Positions 25,422 to 36,599 of a stretch of 64,000 nucleotides of DNA are shown here, piece by piece. Origin of the DNA: Calamus simplicifolius (Eukaryota; Streptophyta; Magnoliopsida; Arecales; Arecaceae); assembly GCA_900491605.1 (NCBI GenBank), contig UESW01004079.1, forward strand, positions 1,354,151 through 1,418,150. Direction: 5' to 3'. The position numbers were made by a program, and so were the translations under genes. The notes beneath the pieces are model-generated. The model was not told the DNA's origin and did not search any database. It saw nothing but the letters and a program-made list of their open reading frames with translations. The number at the start of each line of letters is the position of its first letter. The stretch's first letter is position 1.

Positions 25422-26505
25422 TTATGTGTTGCCCCTCTTTCGAGGCTTTACAGTACTGTCTAAGAACATGTTGGTGAGAACTTGCGCTTGGCAGCTACAA
25501 GCTTCACTTCTTTGGAACCCCAGGTGGTAACACAAGCAAATGGTTTGTGTGTAAGGTAGCAGTGAAGTTGGTGTGGTGGCCTCTGCTGCTGCTGTGGGTG
25601 GCCTCAAGAGCTCCGACGAGGTCGTCGGCTTTGAAGAAGGGTAAGCTGCAGGAAGGCTGATCGAGAGATCGAGGTTGAGGTCCAGGGATCGGTCCTCGTC
25701 GACAATGCTGGTGCCGCTGCTGTGCCCATCCTTGGCCGAGTCGGCGGGCTTCGAGGCTGCCAGCTGGGTCGTCGGGCAGGCGACCGGCTGTGGATGGGTG
25801 GAGCTGTCGAATAATTGGCTACCTCCGTTGAGAGGACGGTGGGTCTGGGGGTCGAGCCCGCGGCTGAGGAGCTTGCGCTTGATGTGGGTGTTCCAGTAGT
25901 TCTTTATCTCGTTGTCCGTCCGACCCGGTAGCCGCCCGGCTATTAGAGACCATCTGCCATATTAATTAAAACTCTAGTAATTAGTACAATAAAATTAATC
26001 AGCTCCAATGAAGAAGCAGTAAAGAAAGCTCGGGGAAGAAATAAGCAAAATTTTATGATCATATAAAAGTTATTAGAATATATATGGTACTTGTTTCCAA
26101 GCAAGCCATGGAGTTTGATGATGAGCTCGTCCTCCTCCTCGGTGAAGTTGCCTCGCTTGAGGTCCGGCCGGAGGTAGTTTATCCATCGAAGGCGGCAGCT
26201 CTTGCCGCATCGAAGCAAGCCTAAACATACGCAGAAGCATCAAAAAAAGAAATTATATATAAAGCATGAGTGACATGGATTGAACTTTTTTAAAAAAAAA
26301 AGAAGCTAAATAGATGGTGGGAATGAATTAAGAGTATATGAGCTATATATATATATATATATAGATATATACCTGCGGCTTTGGGGAGGGATCGCCAGCA
26401 GCCTTCGCCGTGGGCCTTGATGTAGGCGATGAGGCGCTGGTCCTCCTCCTTAGTCCACGCACCCTTGTTGGTGTGAGCCTTCTCGCAGCAAGGAGACCTG
26501 CCCAT
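25422..26505 (-). CDS. R2R3-MYB transcription factor, subgroup 4 repressor type
   Basis: Three exons at 26505-26373, 26220-26091 and 25953-25422, with GT-AG introns of 152 and 137 bases in the classic R2R3-MYB positions, give an uninterrupted 264-residue protein. It begins MGRSPCCEKAHTNKGAW. R2 and R3 repeats span about residues 14-115. R3 holds the bHLH-binding signature (EL-II-K, then L, L and R at the required spacing). The tail carries the three subgroup 4 marks: LLSRGLDPQTHRP, an EAR repression motif DLNLDLSISLP, and a CLCYHLG..CSC zinc-finger-like cluster. Family members such as AtMYB4 repress phenylpropanoid genes in the nucleus, and that role is inferred here. The short C4 tail motif of some members was not seen. 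It is the only intact gene found. The first intron contains an AT microsatellite. Confidence 0.95.
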
Positions 26506-27721
26506 GGTGAAGGGAGAGAGATGAGGGGTACTGTGGTGTTTGGTTTAGTTTGGTCTTCTTGGTATGTTTTGCTGAGTTCCTTTTTTTGTGGGTGGGGGTG
26601 AGGGTGGAGCTGGGATTGGAAGAAGAGCGGAAGGTGGGGAGGAGTGGGGGATGGTGGGCAGTATTTAAGAGTGGAGGGAAGGGGGTGGGAGCCCCCAATA
26701 GACTCGATCCCTCGCGGCCCATTTGACCGGGTTGATGCGAGAGTGGCGAGTGGTGGTTACATGGCCTCAGGGCCGCATATCTTTGTAGGTAGCTCTACTT
26801 TTACGTGAATCGCTTCCCCATCCCATTTACTCCCCATCTCTATCTCCCTTCTCCACCTGTTTCCAACTTGCCATCACTCTCTCTCGTCCCCACCGACAGA
26901 TTTACACCTCACACACACACACTCTCTCTCTCGTCCCCACCTTTAGGATTCTAGAAGTCCTAGCTTTTGTCACCAAGCTTTAAGAGAGAGAGAGAGAGAG
27001 AGGACCTAATCAGTTAGGTGACCAACCTTTCCGCACTGGTTGTCTTTTTCCTCTTGTTGTAGAATAATTTGGCCTTCGCATAACTATAGCTATATTCTTT
27101 GAACAAAAACAAAATCAATTGAAATCAGAAAGAACAAATGAAAAAAAAAAAAAAAAAACTACAAATATGTGCTTGTTTACTGCATAGAATTCGTCTGAAC
27201 CCTTGGGAGCAGCACAAGGGTTCCGCGAGGGAAGGGATATATATTCCTTGGCAAATCTAAAGCACATGTCTGGTATGACGAGTTTTGGGCCTCGTGTAGT
27301 ACTTTTGTCACATGCTCGCTTTGTTGATAATCGTGGAGTTCATGAGACCATGATGTTGGATCCATTCAGCGCCACGTCATAAAGCTGAAATATATTCTTT
27401 TGATGAGAGTCATTCGGTGCGTTGGATCGATGTTACGCTGTTGGAAAAGTCTTTCTGCACGCGAATAAATGACCAATTCAGTCTTTATTCTACCATGCTA
27501 TGTCTAAGAGGTCACGTTTAGATTATGATGGTAATTAAAGATATGTTTTGACACAACAGTTACACGAGTAGGCCATATTTTCAAAGGTAATATGAAAGAT
27601 TGACTTTTGGTTATCCATGACTGATATATTTATCTGTCTATATATAATTAATGACGGTCAATAAAACCAACGATAAAGCTTGCATCTAATTCCCTGTTGC
27701 GTAGAACAAGCAGAGAAGGAT
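26506..27721. other. Upstream region of the MYB gene
   Basis: Contains a CT-rich leader, a CA/CT microsatellite at about 26910-26932, a GA repeat at about 26983-27002 and an A run near 27140-27158. One ACCAACC (AC-II type, a phenylpropanoid MYB-binding sequence) is at 27021-27027. No coding sequence is seen up to the Copia LTR. Confidence 0.55.
26661..26668 (-). promoter_or_regulatory. Possible TATA-like element of the MYB gene
   Basis: CTTAAATA on the minus strand lies about 156 bases before the ATG, in an otherwise C/T-rich leader. It is a weak match to TATA. A CCAAT-like TATTGGG lies about 30 bases further out. Confidence 0.35.
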
Positions 27722-27991
27722 TGTTAAAATATAATAGTTATTAATTTTTAATATTTTATTTTATTTTATTTAGTTTGAGATGAACTTTTACATAATAAGC
27801 TTATTTTATTATGCTTTGGTGTGATAGTCTCATATGGATAAGAAGTATTATATTTATTCGTAAAATAAGAAATAATATTTATATGGTGATGTGCTTAATG
27901 AAATTCTAAATCTATTTTTTTAAAAAAAAAAACCTTATCTCTATCCTAATTTCTCTTTTAAAAATAATTTATATTGAAAATAATTCTAACA
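27722..27991 (+). repeat. 5' LTR of Copia A
   Basis: Begins TGTTAAAATATAAT and ends TTCTAACA. It is clearly the same sequence as 39467-39736, with scattered substitutions. Confidence 0.9.
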
Positions 27992-27996
27992 AAAAT

Positions 27997-28009
27997 TGGT
28001 ATCAGAGCC
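27997..28009 (+). other. Primer-binding site of Copia A
   Basis: TGGTATCAGAGCC, complementary to the 3' end of plant initiator methionine tRNA and standard in plant Copia elements, five bases after the LTR end. Confidence 0.85.
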
Positions 28010-28376
28010 ACGTTTCTTTGCAAAAGTTTACTAAGATCAACATTCATCCGATCAACAACAAAAATCCCGATGGTTTTGTGTTGCAAGAGTTCCTTCATAA
28101 AATCTTCTCAGCAGATCGAGTTCCTTGAACTCGTCCCAATACGAAGGCTTGTCTTCTTCCGTTTTTCTAAGGCCCAGTCAAGAGGGTTCTACAAAAAGTC
28201 ATGCACACGAGGAGATAAAAGGCACAATCAACAGTCGCTAGGTTTTTTCTGGGAGTGAAAAGAAAGCCCAAATTTTAACAAAGAAGCGGTGAAGAAAGGA
28301 AATTGCTACAAAAAAAAAGGTATGATTCATGGCAAGCTCAAGCAATATGGGTATGACTAACAACCAACCTTCTATT

Positions 28377-29290
28377 CACTACAAGAAACATGACTTTTGC
28401 CTACGATTTTTTTTTTGTAGGGAAAGATAGAAAAATCGTAGGAAAAGCCTTTCCCTATGATTTTTGAACTTTTCCCTACGAAAAAAAAATCGTAGGCAAA
28501 GATGCATCGGGAAAGCCTTTGCCTACGACTTTCAAAATCATAGGCAAAGATCAGAACTTTTCCCTACAAACTTTTTTCGTAGGGAAAAGTTCATATTTCG
28601 TAGGGAAAGAGTGACTAGAATTTGAAATGTAAATTTAAATTTTAAAAACTTTTACCTACGAAGATGAAAAATCGTAGGAAAAAATTAAAAAAATATTTTT
28701 TTATCCACATATTTCCCTATGATTTTAAGGAAAAGTTAGGTAATAATATTTTTTAATAATTTCTTTCCCTACGAGAAACCCTAAAATCGTAGGAAAAAAT
28801 CAAAAAAAAAATTTATTCACATCTTTCCCTACGAAAATTCTTAAAATCGTAGGAAAAAATTGGCTAATAATTATTTTGAATGATTTCTTTCCCTACGAAA
28901 TACCCCAAAATCGTAGGCAAAAATCAAAAAATATTTTTTTATCCACATCTTTCCCTACGAAATTTCTTAAAATCGCAAAAAAAAGTTGGCTAATAATTTT
29001 TTTTAATGATTTCTTTCCGAACAAAAAACCCCAAAATCATAGGGAAAAATTAAAAAAAAAATTTATCCACATCTTTCCCTACAATTTTTTTTAAAATCAT
29101 AGGAAAAAATTGGCTAGTAATAATTTTTAATGATTTCTTTCCCTACAAAAAATCCCAAAATCGTAGGAAAAAATAATTTTTAATGTTTTTTAAAAAATTA
29201 TTATTATTTAACTATTTTTACATATTTTTTTCTTTTTTTCCTACAAATATATCAAAAATCATATAGAAAAGACATATTTATTTTATTTTA
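28377..29290. repeat. Left subterminal repeats of the CACTA element
   Basis: TTTCCCTACGA and ATCGTAGGAAAAAA recur in alternating direction with a loose period of about 120 bases, forming many short hairpins. Older copies differ mainly by C-to-T or G-to-A changes (CCTATGA, ATCATAGG). Confidence 0.88.
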
Positions 29291-29911
29291 AATTATTTAA
29301 TATTTTAAGTAGGCATAACATTTGAACGTTAGTAAGCAGAAACTCAGCTGTAGATGCGAACAGTGGTAATTTAGCTCTTGAGCCTCTCCATTTTATACAA
29401 CCATTACTGCCACCCACAAACATAAAGAACTGGAAAAGTAATACACCAACTTGCTACCCAGGTTCATTTACTGGGAAGAGTTGCAGAGACCCAATAAGCA
29501 ACAACCATGAAAGCATAGCGAATATCGCCATCATATGTAAATGCCACATGAGGCCCCAAATATAAACAAGCAAATTACTAACTGAAAAATGCATCTTTAA
29601 TGGTTATAATCCATGAAAACAGAATGAGGTTCCACCTAATATGTCAATGCAAAATCCAGTAATATAAAAGGTCCTGCAACCAGTGACAAGTAAAGAAAAA
29701 GGAAAACAATCTTCACTCCTAGACGGTCAGTTAATCGTAATAACTAGAGATTCTAAAATAGGTAAACTATGTCAATTGTCCTTCATCACTAACTTCCAAA
29801 CTCTAGCAGCAAAATGGAGAAAGACTCAATAAAAATCATAAGCCCTCAGTACACAATATGAATGATGATCTATAATTCGAAAGAATGATATTCTCATAAT
29901 CTGCATTCCTC

Positions 29912-30710
29912 TCAGTTGAGAGCAACCTCAGTTGACAAGTAGGTGGGATGGAGAGACTCTTGACCACCTACTTTCTTCTTGGAGACCTTCAGGACTTCAA
30001 CTGCTTCTTCCACTTTCGCAACCAATGATTCTGGCGACTCCAACAACAAAAGCAATTCAGAATTGTCCATCTCCAACAGCATTCCAGTAATTTTAGCAGC
30101 AAGATCAAACTAAACAATACAAAAGAAAACAAGTTAATGCCAGAATTTGAGGCAACATGAATGTTATTCATGAAAACACAAGCCGGATAAAGCATCAAAT
30201 TATTCATTGAAACAAAGAGCAACAGAACACCACCTTAAGCCTTTCAACCAAGGGGAAGAGGCGTTCACCAACCATCTGTTTTTGCTGCTGTGGGGTAGCA
30301 GCAGCAAGCAGGCAGTAGTCCTATTTGTGGGTTGTTTAACATGCATCAACAAATGAATTAAGATTCCAACCAAACTAAGTGATAGCCCAAGCTAAGTGTA
30401 ACTTGATAGACCTCTGCACAACTAATTTGTCAAATCTATGGGGCAAGGAAAAGAAGAAGGTAGGGAGAGCAAACCCACCTATTGCTGGTCTACATTGCTC
30501 AAGAGTGGGGAGAAGAGGAATAGAAGCAGGCGCTACAAGCCCATTGATATTAGCTGTGGAAGAAATGGGAGAACTTGTAAATTATTTTCCAAAAATTCCT
30601 TTAAACAAATTAGAGAGAGGAGTATATAGAGAGAGACAACAATGTGAAAAGTTTACCTATTGTTTGCTGGCTTCTCATATGAAGAGTGAGCTGGGGGGCA
30701 GAGCTGGAGG
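29912..30710 (-). pseudogene. PAB: Captured C-terminal part of a poly(A)-binding protein gene
   Basis: Four exon-like blocks with GT-AG borders lie at 30710-30657, 30553-30479, 30320-30234 and 30109-29912. The last two join in frame and read LAAATPQQQKQMVGERLFP, then AAKITGMLLEMDNSELLLLL and LESPESLVAKVEEAVEVL. This is the MLLE (PABC) peptide-binding domain of cytoplasmic poly(A)-binding proteins. The frame ends with a stop at 29912-29914. The first two blocks join in frame and may be the linker before MLLE, but their frame does not lead cleanly into the third. RRM domains are absent. Introns are kept, so genomic DNA was captured. It follows the HUS1 fragment in the same direction. Confidence 0.85.
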
Positions 30711-30974
30711 CTGCAGACCAAACAAAATACAAAAGAACAAAAATATTAAAGGTTAGCTTGTTCCGGTTCATCATTCCGGCCTCAAGGTTCAATTGGTTAG
30801 CAATACACAGACCAAAGGGGAGGAAAAGGATTTAGATTCCGAGTAAAAGCTAAGACAAATGCGGGAAATCCTTAATTAAACAGACAAAATTTCATATTAA
30901 AAAAAAACAAGAGATGAACTAATGCGAATCCAAAAAAAAATGATTTTTATAATTTAGAAAAAAAAATGAGGTGA

Positions 30975-31564
30975 GATTGGAGACCCGGGGGAGATCCTGG
31001 GCAGCATCAAGGGCGGACTGGAGCTAGAGAACATCAGCCCGAGAGAGAGGCTTCAAGATGGGGACGTCCTGGACAACAGCAGAGCACAGGCCTTTAGTCT
31101 CGAAGGTGAGGAACGGCGCAGCATTGTGAGACCCGACGGGGAGCTTCTTGACAAGCTTTATCTGAATGGCAGCCGTGTCATCCCCAGCCTGGGACTGGAT
31201 CGTGACAGCACTGGGGAGGGCGCGGTGGAGGAGGGCAACGTCGATGGCGAAGGCGATGCGATCGGCGTTCTAACTGGAGATTCGGTAGTCCCGAAGAGGC
31301 AGTCCTTCCTTAATTGGGCGACGGACTGGATGCCATCGCCGCCAAGGAGGTTGTGGAGGAACATGGCATGGTCGGGCGTCAGGTAGACATGGCAGATGCG
31401 GCCGAGCTTGTCAAGGACCGGGAGAAAGCCTAAGAATGAGAGAGGCAGAGAGGGGAGGTTAGATGTTTGAGGAAATGAAAAAGAGAAGGGGAAGGGATAG
31501 CAGGGAGCTCACGCTTGTCGAGGAGGTTGACGCCATCATGGGTGACGAAGGCTTTGAACTTCAT
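30975..31564 (-). pseudogene. HUS1: Captured 5' part of the HUS1 checkpoint gene
   Basis: HUS1 is one subunit of the 9-1-1 DNA-damage clamp. Exon 1 (31564-31513) reads MKFKAFVTHDGVNLLDK. An 83-base GT-AG intron (31512-31430) follows. Exon 2 starts at 31429 so that the junction codon gives the expected Arg before FLP, then VLDKLGRICHVYLTPDHAMF, LHNLLGGDGIQSVAQ and, further on, KLVKKLP, FLTFETKG, VVQDVPILKPLSRADVL. One base is missing after RKDCLFG, and two stops lie in the restored frame. The match fades near 30975. The intron shows capture of genomic DNA. The C-terminal half of HUS1 was not seen. Confidence 0.88.
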
Positions 31565-31566
31565 CT

Positions 31567-31900
31567 CTTTTTGGCTTCAACTTTGCAGCATCTGTTCGTT
31601 GATGGGCAAGGAAGTGGGCTTTTTTCATCAGCGATGACGACGACCTCGCCGGTGGCGGGCTCCTCCCACGCGTTCCAGAGGTGGAAACCAAGGGCGACGG
31701 CGACGGTGACGAAGACAAGGGCGATGGTCGAGAGGGAGAGGAGGAAGAAGAGGAGGAGGGCGAGGAGGTCGCGGAGGAGGCGGGGGCCGTACTGGTAAGA
31801 GATCGGGGGGTACTGGTTGTCGTCGTCGTTGGCGTCCGGCGGGCGGCGGGGTCGGTGGAGGAGAGGAGGGGCTGGGCGAAAATCGGGAGTTTGGGCAGAG
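31567..31900 (-). other. Possible third captured fragment, membrane-protein-like
   Basis: Just upstream of the HUS1 ATG, one minus-strand frame reads SYQYGPRLLRDLLALLLFF and continues with about 35 hydrophobic residues, then FHLWNAWEEPATGEVVV, ending at a stop that overlaps the HUS1 start. This looks like a transmembrane segment with a proline- and aspartate-rich lead. I do not recognise the family. An overlapping frame is also open and low in complexity, so this may not be coding. Confidence 0.35.
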
Positions 31901-32518
31901 GCGGAAGAGAGGGAGTTAGGGCACAGGCGGAGGAGTTAGGGCAGAGGCGGAAGAGAGGGATTTCGGCAACAGTGACGGAAGTCGGGTGTTAAGTGTTTTT
32001 TTTTTCTCCTTTCCCTGCGATTTAATTAAACTCGTAGGGAAAGACTTATCATGAAAAAATTTGGCGGATGTTTTTGCCTCCATAAAAAATCAAAAAATTT
32101 CGAACCTTTCCTACGATTTTCACTCTATCGTTGGGAAAGACCTTTTCCTACATTTTTCGTTAAAATCATAGGAAAGGCTTTTAAGGAAAAATATTTTCAA
32201 GTGATTTTGCCTTCAAAATAAAAATAACTTTATTAAAAAAAGCTTCTTAAAAGCATTTCTTATTATATAAAAGAAATAAAAAAATAACAATAGTTATCAA
32301 ATATATTTTTGTTATCAAAATTATAAAAAATAAAATTAATGATGATAATCAACTATATTTTTTATTATAAATTTTAAAAATAAAAATAAAAATTATATTT
32401 TTATTTTTAAAAGAAATGACAACCATCCCAAACTACAGTCTTAGATGGATGTTCCACATTCTAACCACATGGACGTCAAGGAAGTTTTACTGAACGGCAG
32501 TAATAATAAGCATGCCTA

Positions 32519-33990
32519 GCCATTTCCATTTTGTTAGCCACTCAGATAATTGCAGGCAACATCACTATAAGAAAAAAATAATTGCATATAGAATATGGCC
32601 CAACTGGATCCATCCAGATCGATTTCAATAGCAGCATGATCAAAACCGGATCTGAGACCCACGAAGCTGGATGCCGGGGTTTTGCACCATCGGGCCTTGG
32701 AAGCTGGGATTTGGGATGGAGTACTGAGGGATGGGAGGGGCACCCAAGGGCCAGAACAAAGGGGCGAAGGTCGGAATCGACTGAGGTGGCGGTGTCACAA
32801 CAGTGGGGTTCGGATTGAAGTTGGGTTAGGATTAGTATTCAGAGGTGGATTGGGGTTAGGGTTTTCGGCGATGGCGGCGGAAGGAAGAGTGGAGGAAGGA
32901 GGGGGAAGAGAGGAAGGATCTTGGGAGACCAATTGGGGGCTTTTGGGCATTGTGGTTTTGGCGAGGCCCTGGCCTAAGTCCTTCACCAGGAAAGGATCAG
33001 GTAAGCTCCGGATTGGGAGCTCACGGACGAAGGGAGGCTGAATGAGGAAAGTTGAGAAGAATCGAAAAGGACCATCAGGGGGTAGGAAAAGTCTTTGTAC
33101 AGCGGAATCCGGTGCGAGCAAGTGTGCCACGGCCCATTGGAATGCGACACCCCCGCATGCACGCTCGCACGAATTCTGGTGCACAAAGCATGCATAGGGC
33201 ATGCGCATTGGCCACACGCCAGTGCGAGCATGCGTACCATGGCTCATCGGGCTGCGACGCCCTTTCATGCGCGCTCGCAATGCGCGCGGCCAATGCGCAC
33301 ACCCTGTACACGCTTTGTGCACCGAAGTCCGATGTACAAAGACTTTTCTAGGGGGTTAGGTTTAGGGAGCTTTTCCTCCGGATCTTTGTCTATGATTTTT
33401 ATGAATGTCATAGGCAAATGAAATCTTTGCCTACGATTTTTAGTTTATCATAGCCATTTTCATTTTGTCAGCCACTCAGATAATTACGGGCAACATCACT
33501 ATAAGGAAAAAAATAATTGCATATAGAATATAGCCCAACTGGACCCATCCAGATTAATTTTAATGGCAGCATGATCAAAACCGGATCTGAGACCCCACGA
33601 GGTTGGATGCCGAGGTTTTGCACCATCGGGCCTTGGAAGCTGGGATTTTGGATGGAGTATTATGGGATGGGAGGGGCATCCAACGGCCGGAACGAAGGGG
33701 CAAAGGCCGAAATCGACTGAGGTGGCGGGTGGGGTTCGGACTGAAGTTGAGGTTAGGATTAGTATTCGAAGGTGGATTGAGGTTAGGGTTTTTAGCGATG
33801 ACAGCAGAAGGAAGAGTGGAGGAAGGAGGGGAAAGAGAGGAAGGATCTTGGGAAACCAATTGGAGGCTTTCGAGCATTGTGGCTTTGGCGAGGCCTTGGC
33901 CTAAGTCCTTCACTGGGAAAGGATTAGGTAAGCTCTGGATTGGGAGCTAACGGACGAAGGGAGGTTGTGAATAATCGAAAAGGACCATGA
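32519..33990. repeat. Direct duplication of about 540 bp inside the CACTA element
   Basis: 32519-33085 and about 33452-33990 are near-identical direct copies. Both contain GCCACTCAGATAATT, CACTATAAG followed by an A run, AACCGGATCTGAGACCC, and a GC-rich part with a GGTTAGGGTTTT run. The copies differ by substitutions and small indels. The CACTATAAG beginnings suggest each is the end of a further CACTA-like element. Confidence 0.85.
33085..33349. mobile_element. Candidate MITE with TA target sites
   Basis: GGAAAAGTCTTTGTACA at the left and, inverted, GAAAAGTCTTTGTACA at the right, each flanked by TA. Inner ends (CGGAATCCGGTGC / CGGACTTCGGTGC) extend the inverted repeat. The middle is very rich in GCATGCGC-like words. 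The second copy of the surrounding duplication keeps only the left end (33990-34035). Confidence 0.55.
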
Positions 33991-34099
33991 TAGGAAAAGT
34001 CTTTGTACAATAGACTCCGGTGCACAAAGCACGCAACAGGCTCGGGTAATGGGCCCGACCACCTCATCTGCAGCATTGAATTGAATTAATTAAATTCAA

Positions 34100-34804
34100 T
34101 CAACCATCCTAGAGATCGATAGCAATAATTCACGAATGATATCCCTTCGTTCGCTGCATTGACTGCATTTGATTTCTAACAACATTTTTTTCTTTATTTT
34201 ATAAAAAATAGATTTCATTTTTTATTTTTATCTTTACAAATTACGTTTGGTAATTAAATAGAAATAAAAATTACTTTTTTATTTCTTATATTATAAAAAA
34301 TATCTTTTAAAAGGATAACTAAAAAAAGATATATACATAATAATATTTTTATTTAATATTATATTGCATAATAATATTGATTATAATATATAATATATTC
34401 TATTATTATAATAACTTTATAACATGTTCTATATACATTATGTATTACAATATAAGATTAATAATTTTATTAACAATATGATAATACATAATAAATTATA
34501 GTATACTACAATATTATAATAAGTAATTATTTTGTTATATAAAAAATATTATATAATATATTTTATTTTTATGTATTATATATAATACATATTTACTATA
34601 TATAATATATGTAAATAATAATATAGTATTAAAGAAACTATAGTAATATATTACTAAGAATATTATATATATAACATGTTAACGGTATAATAAATAACAA
34701 TATAATTATAAATACAGTATAAGAAATAAATAGTTATATTGATATTTATAATTATTAATAATATCATATAAATATATAATTAATATAAATATAGTAAATA
34801 TAAA
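34100..34804. other. Extremely AT-rich stretch inside the CACTA element
   Basis: About 700 bases of mostly A and T with TATAATATA-type words, no ORF or hairpin pattern that could be assigned. Confidence 0.6.
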
Positions 34805-35624
34805 ATTTGATTTTGGGAAAGGTATACAGCCTTTTCCTACTATTTTCGTAAAAATCATAGGGAAAGGGTTGGATTTCTGAAAAAGGGGTTTTTCCTACGA
34901 TTTTTATTAAATTCGTAGGGAAAGGTTGGTTGTCTTTTCCTACGATTTTCATAAAATTGTAGGTAAAAATCTACATTCTTTCCATGAAAGGTTCTGGAGC
35001 CTTTCCCTATGATTTTTGTGAAAATCGTAGGGAAAGACTCTGGACCTTTTCTTATGATTTTTATGAAAATTGTAGGGAAAGACTCTTGACCTTTCCCTAC
35101 GATTTTTTGAAAATCATAGGAAAATTTTTTTTAGAAAAATAAAAAGTCTTTCCCTACGATTTTCAAAAAATCATAGGGAAAGGCTCTGGATCTTTCCCTA
35201 TGATTTTTTGAAAATCGTATGGAAAGATTTTTTAGAAAAATTTTGGAGGGAGATTTTGCCTCCAAAAATTTGTATAGCCTTTCCCTACGATTTTCAAAAA
35301 ATCGTAGGGAAAGGATCTGGATCTTTCCCTATGATTTTTTAAAAATCATAGGGAAAGATTTTTTCAGAAAAATTTTGGAGGGAGATTTTGCCTCCAAAAA
35401 TTTATATTTCCTGTCCCTACAATTTTCAAAAAATCATAGGGAAAGGTTTTAGCCTTTTAACTATGGAATCTTTGCCTACGATTTTTAAAAAAAAATTGTA
35501 GGGAAAGGTTTTAGCCTTTTAACTATGGAATCTTTGCCTAAAAATCGTAGGGAAAGATATCTTTTGCCTACGATTTTAAAATCGTAGGTGCAAAATCGTA
35601 GGCAAAAGTCATTTTCTTGTAGTG
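34805..35624. repeat. Right subterminal repeats of the CACTA element
   Basis: More than a dozen CTTTCCCTACGATTTT / AAAATCGTAGGGAAAG pairs in inverted orientation run up to the right end. A unit with GGAGGGAGATTTTGCCTCC is duplicated near 35245 and 35375. Confidence 0.88.
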
Positions 35625-36599
35625 ATTTTTATTTTTGATGGAGAAAATTATGATTATTGAAGCATCAAGATGAAGACCTTTTTTATTTCACAAGAAGTAT
35701 GGGATCTAGTAGAGAATGGGTACGAAGAGCTGGTTAATCCAACAAATAATCAAAGAAGCAACCGAAGGACTACAAAGAGAAGGATGACAAAGCTCTGTTC
35801 TTCATCCAAATGAGAAACTTGTTTTCAGAATCATTAGAACCACCAAATCAAAGGAGGCATGGAACATTTTGCAAAAGGAATTTCAAGGCAACATAAAGGT
35901 GAAAGCTATCAAACTTCAAACTCTAAGAAGAGATTAAATAATTTGAGAATGTAAGAAAATAAAAAATTAAAGAATTACTTCTCCAAAATTATGAAAACTG
36001 TTAATCAAATGAAGAGCTATGATGAAACTATCACCGAGCAAAGAATATGTGAGAAAATTTTGGCTAGTTTATCTTCAAAATTTGATACAATAGTTACAAT
36101 TATTGAAGAATCTAAAGATGTTTCTGTTCTAAGTATTTATAAATTGATGGGATCTCTTGAAGCTCATGAGCAAAGATTGTTTAGGTATAAAGAATCGTCA
36201 ATAGAAAGTGCCTTTCAATCTAAACTAAAAATGGTTAATAAAAATTCTCCAAAACAATCATCTAGTCATGCTCTAGTCAAAAGAGAGTCATTCAGAGGTA
36301 AAACTAGAGTAGAGAAAGAGAAAGAAATATGAAAGAAGAGGTAGAGAAATGCAAAGAAATAATTTTTCAAGAAGGCAATATGATGAGAGTACTCAATAAA
36401 GGTGCAACATATGTAAAAGGTCTTCTCATACTAAAAAAAAATTACTGATTTAAGAGGAAACCTCAATGTTATAATTATAAAAAGTTTAGACATGTTCAAA
36501 AAGATTGCATGTATAAAGCAAATGAGTAAGCATACTTCTCACAAGAAAATGAAGGTAAATAAAGCACACTATATGCATGTCAAACTGAAGAAGAGCAAA

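Larger units (their letters stand above)
28377..35624. mobile_element. Non-autonomous CACTA transposon with captured host genes, 7.25 kb
   Basis: The left end is CACTACAAGAAACATGACTT and the right end, inverted, is CACTACAAGAAAATGACTTT. A 3 bp duplication ATT flanks it (28374-28376 and 35625-35627), as expected for the CACTA/EnSpm superfamily. No transposase ORF is seen. Both ends hold dense CCTACGATTTT and AAAATCGTAGG copies in both directions, the likely transposase-binding subterminal repeats. The middle carries host gene fragments at about 29900-31900 and a duplicated segment at 32519-33990. A further CTACGA cluster at 32010-32180 suggests a composite built from more than one element. Confidence 0.93.
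28329..36540 (+). pseudogene. Copia A gag, interrupted by the CACTA insertion
   Basis: The ATG at 28329 opens MASSSNMGMTNNQPSI, where the CACTA element enters at 28377. The frame resumes after 35624 with FIFDGENYDY. A TGA at 35658-35660 stands where the related copy has the Trp of YDYW. Further on come frameshifts, then EQRICEKILASLSSKFD and a zinc knuckle CYNCKK..H..KDC near 36470-36520. The relative B supplies the comparison (MGMTINKPFISIFDEE). Confidence 0.85.

Noticed and set aside
31463..31992. Plus-strand ORFs rich in Glu and Arg
   Set aside because: They are the reverse of the minus-strand captured HUS1 region and its GC-rich upstream part.
32795..33322. 175-codon minus ORF and overlapping GC-rich ORFs
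   Set aside because: Low-complexity, overlapping in several frames across a MITE and a duplicated segment; no recognisable domain.
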